Source: Formicarius rufipectus (lineage: Eukaryota; Chordata; Aves; Passeriformes; Formicariidae). From it: a stretch of DNA of 64,000 nt. Below the pieces are notes generated by a model. It had not been told where the DNA came from. It worked only from the letters and a program-made list of their open reading frames with translations, and ran no database searches. The stretch is taken from the NCBI GenBank assembly GCA_013399695.1, contig VXAU01004370.1, forward strand, positions 418,598-482,597, given 5' to 3'. This document shows, in pieces, positions 62,937 to 64,000 of the stretch (position 1 is its first letter; each line of letters opens with the position of its first letter). The translations under genes and the position numbers were made by a program.

Positions 62937-64000
62937 CTAACAATTAAAAACAGGCAAATTAGAGCACAATCAAAACAGCTCTCAATATTGTCAGTAACAT
63001 CATAGAAACTCAAGACTGTTTGATGAATATCAAGATCACTTAACACAGAACAGAATCAGACTTCCAAAACTTATTAAGACATACATATTAAAAGCAACAA
63101 AAAAAGAAAACAAACAAACAAAAAACCCCCCCACACTTTTATTAGATATCCGGGAACTGTCACAAAACCCAATTTGCTCAGCACTACAGAAATAAGCAGC
63201 TTACTGAACTAAGCACATTTAGTTATGTATCCAGCTTGAAAGACATGGCCGACAGTGCTAAGTTTACAAGCATAATAGAGTAAGTGTGAAGATGCTCACA
63301 GACTTCATTAAAGCTATCATCCATTAATTTTTACCCCATGACTAAGGTATTTGCAGGTTTGGACCCAAACATACACAGTTCACTTCCCTCCAGAACCATA
63401 ATTCGTTTTTTCAGCATCCCAGGTCTGACAGGCCCTTCAGAGAAAGTCACAAAAAAACCCCAAAAAACAGCCCTCACAGAAGAGTAACTACTAAATAACC
63501 AGCAGGGAAAGCAAACTTCTTCCACAACACTGTTGCTTTCTAAACAGATGTATCTAGTAGTGCCAGAGCAACAGCAATGAGAGCGTAAGGCACAAGGGTC
63601 AGGCACTAGATCAGGACAATGAGGGTGCTGTAAGTCTCAGATATCTCTCAGTATGTATCTATCAATAGTCCAGATACATAAAAAAATTAATGTATTTTGT
63701 CTGCTACAACTGGATGTCTTTCTGTCTGTCTTTCTACCTATCTGCATAGCTATACAACCCCTTTCCAACGTTCCTGTAGAAGTACTTTGTGTTATGGAAG
63801 TATTTGCTATAGTCAGATATATTGTATAGCATTCATTCCTATTAGGAGGAATTATGAGCAGCACTAGCTAACTTATTTTATTGTTATGATAAAAATAAAT
63901 ATTTGCATCTGTATTCTCATCTTGCCCAAACCAAGCATTCTAACTCTTCTTAAACCTTTTTATGCTTAATGCATTCCTCAGCCATCACTACCACACTGCT
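62937..64000 (-). other. QDPR: QDPR intron 4 (partial)
   Basis: The stretch upstream of exon 5 has no further QDPR coding match, so exon 4 lies past 64000. The acceptor side has a good pyrimidine tract and a TTAATTG-type branch-like sequence. It contains a (CAAA)n / poly-C tract at 63096-63132 and a CTGT/CTTT-rich stretch near 63715-63740. The ORFs at 63331-63864 are chance. Confidence 0.85.
63096..63132 (+). repeat. (CAAA)n plus A/C run
   Basis: A-runs and CAAA units end in a seven-C run. The composition resembles the tracts at 59311 and 60841. Confidence 0.8.

Overview
This is vertebrate nuclear DNA, almost certainly from a bird. It is AT-rich, CpG-poor and mostly non-coding. It carries many CR1 LINE fragments of avian type, with 3' ends made of the short tail related to ATTCTRTGA. 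The only protein-coding gene I can support has compact vertebrate-style introns. There are no bacterial-type operons, rRNAs, functional tRNA genes or CRISPR arrays. Nearly all open reading frames are chance ORFs in non-coding DNA.

Layout. From 1 to about 58.4 kb the window is gene desert with scattered repeats. The CR1 pieces lie at 1-72 (-), 4295-4982 (+), 14489-15270 (-), 20468-20605 (-), 45712-45776 (+), 45915-47115 (+), 51358-51785 (-) and 57318-57388 (+). From 58.4 to 64 kb, on the minus strand, lies the 3' half of QDPR (quinoid dihydropteridine reductase): exons 5, 6 and 7 in the human numbering, each with canonical splice sites and matching phases, then a 3' UTR with a likely AATAAA at 58399-58404. 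Exons 1-4 lie beyond the right edge. In human and other amniotes the DNA 3' of QDPR is a long gene desert reaching towards LDB2, so the left 58 kb is probably that desert.

Most interesting content. (1) A CpG-rich element at 45058-45300 (-) has near-perfect Pol III A and B boxes at the spacing of a class II (Ser/Leu-like) tRNA and a (CAA)n tail. A second copy of its 3' part, at 29095-29191 (+), is 5'-truncated and sits between 13-bp direct repeats. Together they define a tRNA-derived SINE whose 3' end is not CR1; this is unusual because avian genomes are SINE-poor and mostly CR1-driven. (2) Three candidate regulatory elements stand out: 34905-35075 (three evenly spaced GCTAATG sites, a GGATTA, a perfect octamer and a perfect TGACCTTG), 47510-47790 (a perfect TAATNNNATTA palindrome), and 55630-55990 (a local CpG cluster with a perfect match to the 14-bp CTCF consensus). 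(3) A 115-bp T/G-rich (sense strand) tract lies just upstream of the last QDPR exon.

Conservation, expression and repeat copy number cannot be judged from one sequence. Those claims are marked as inference.
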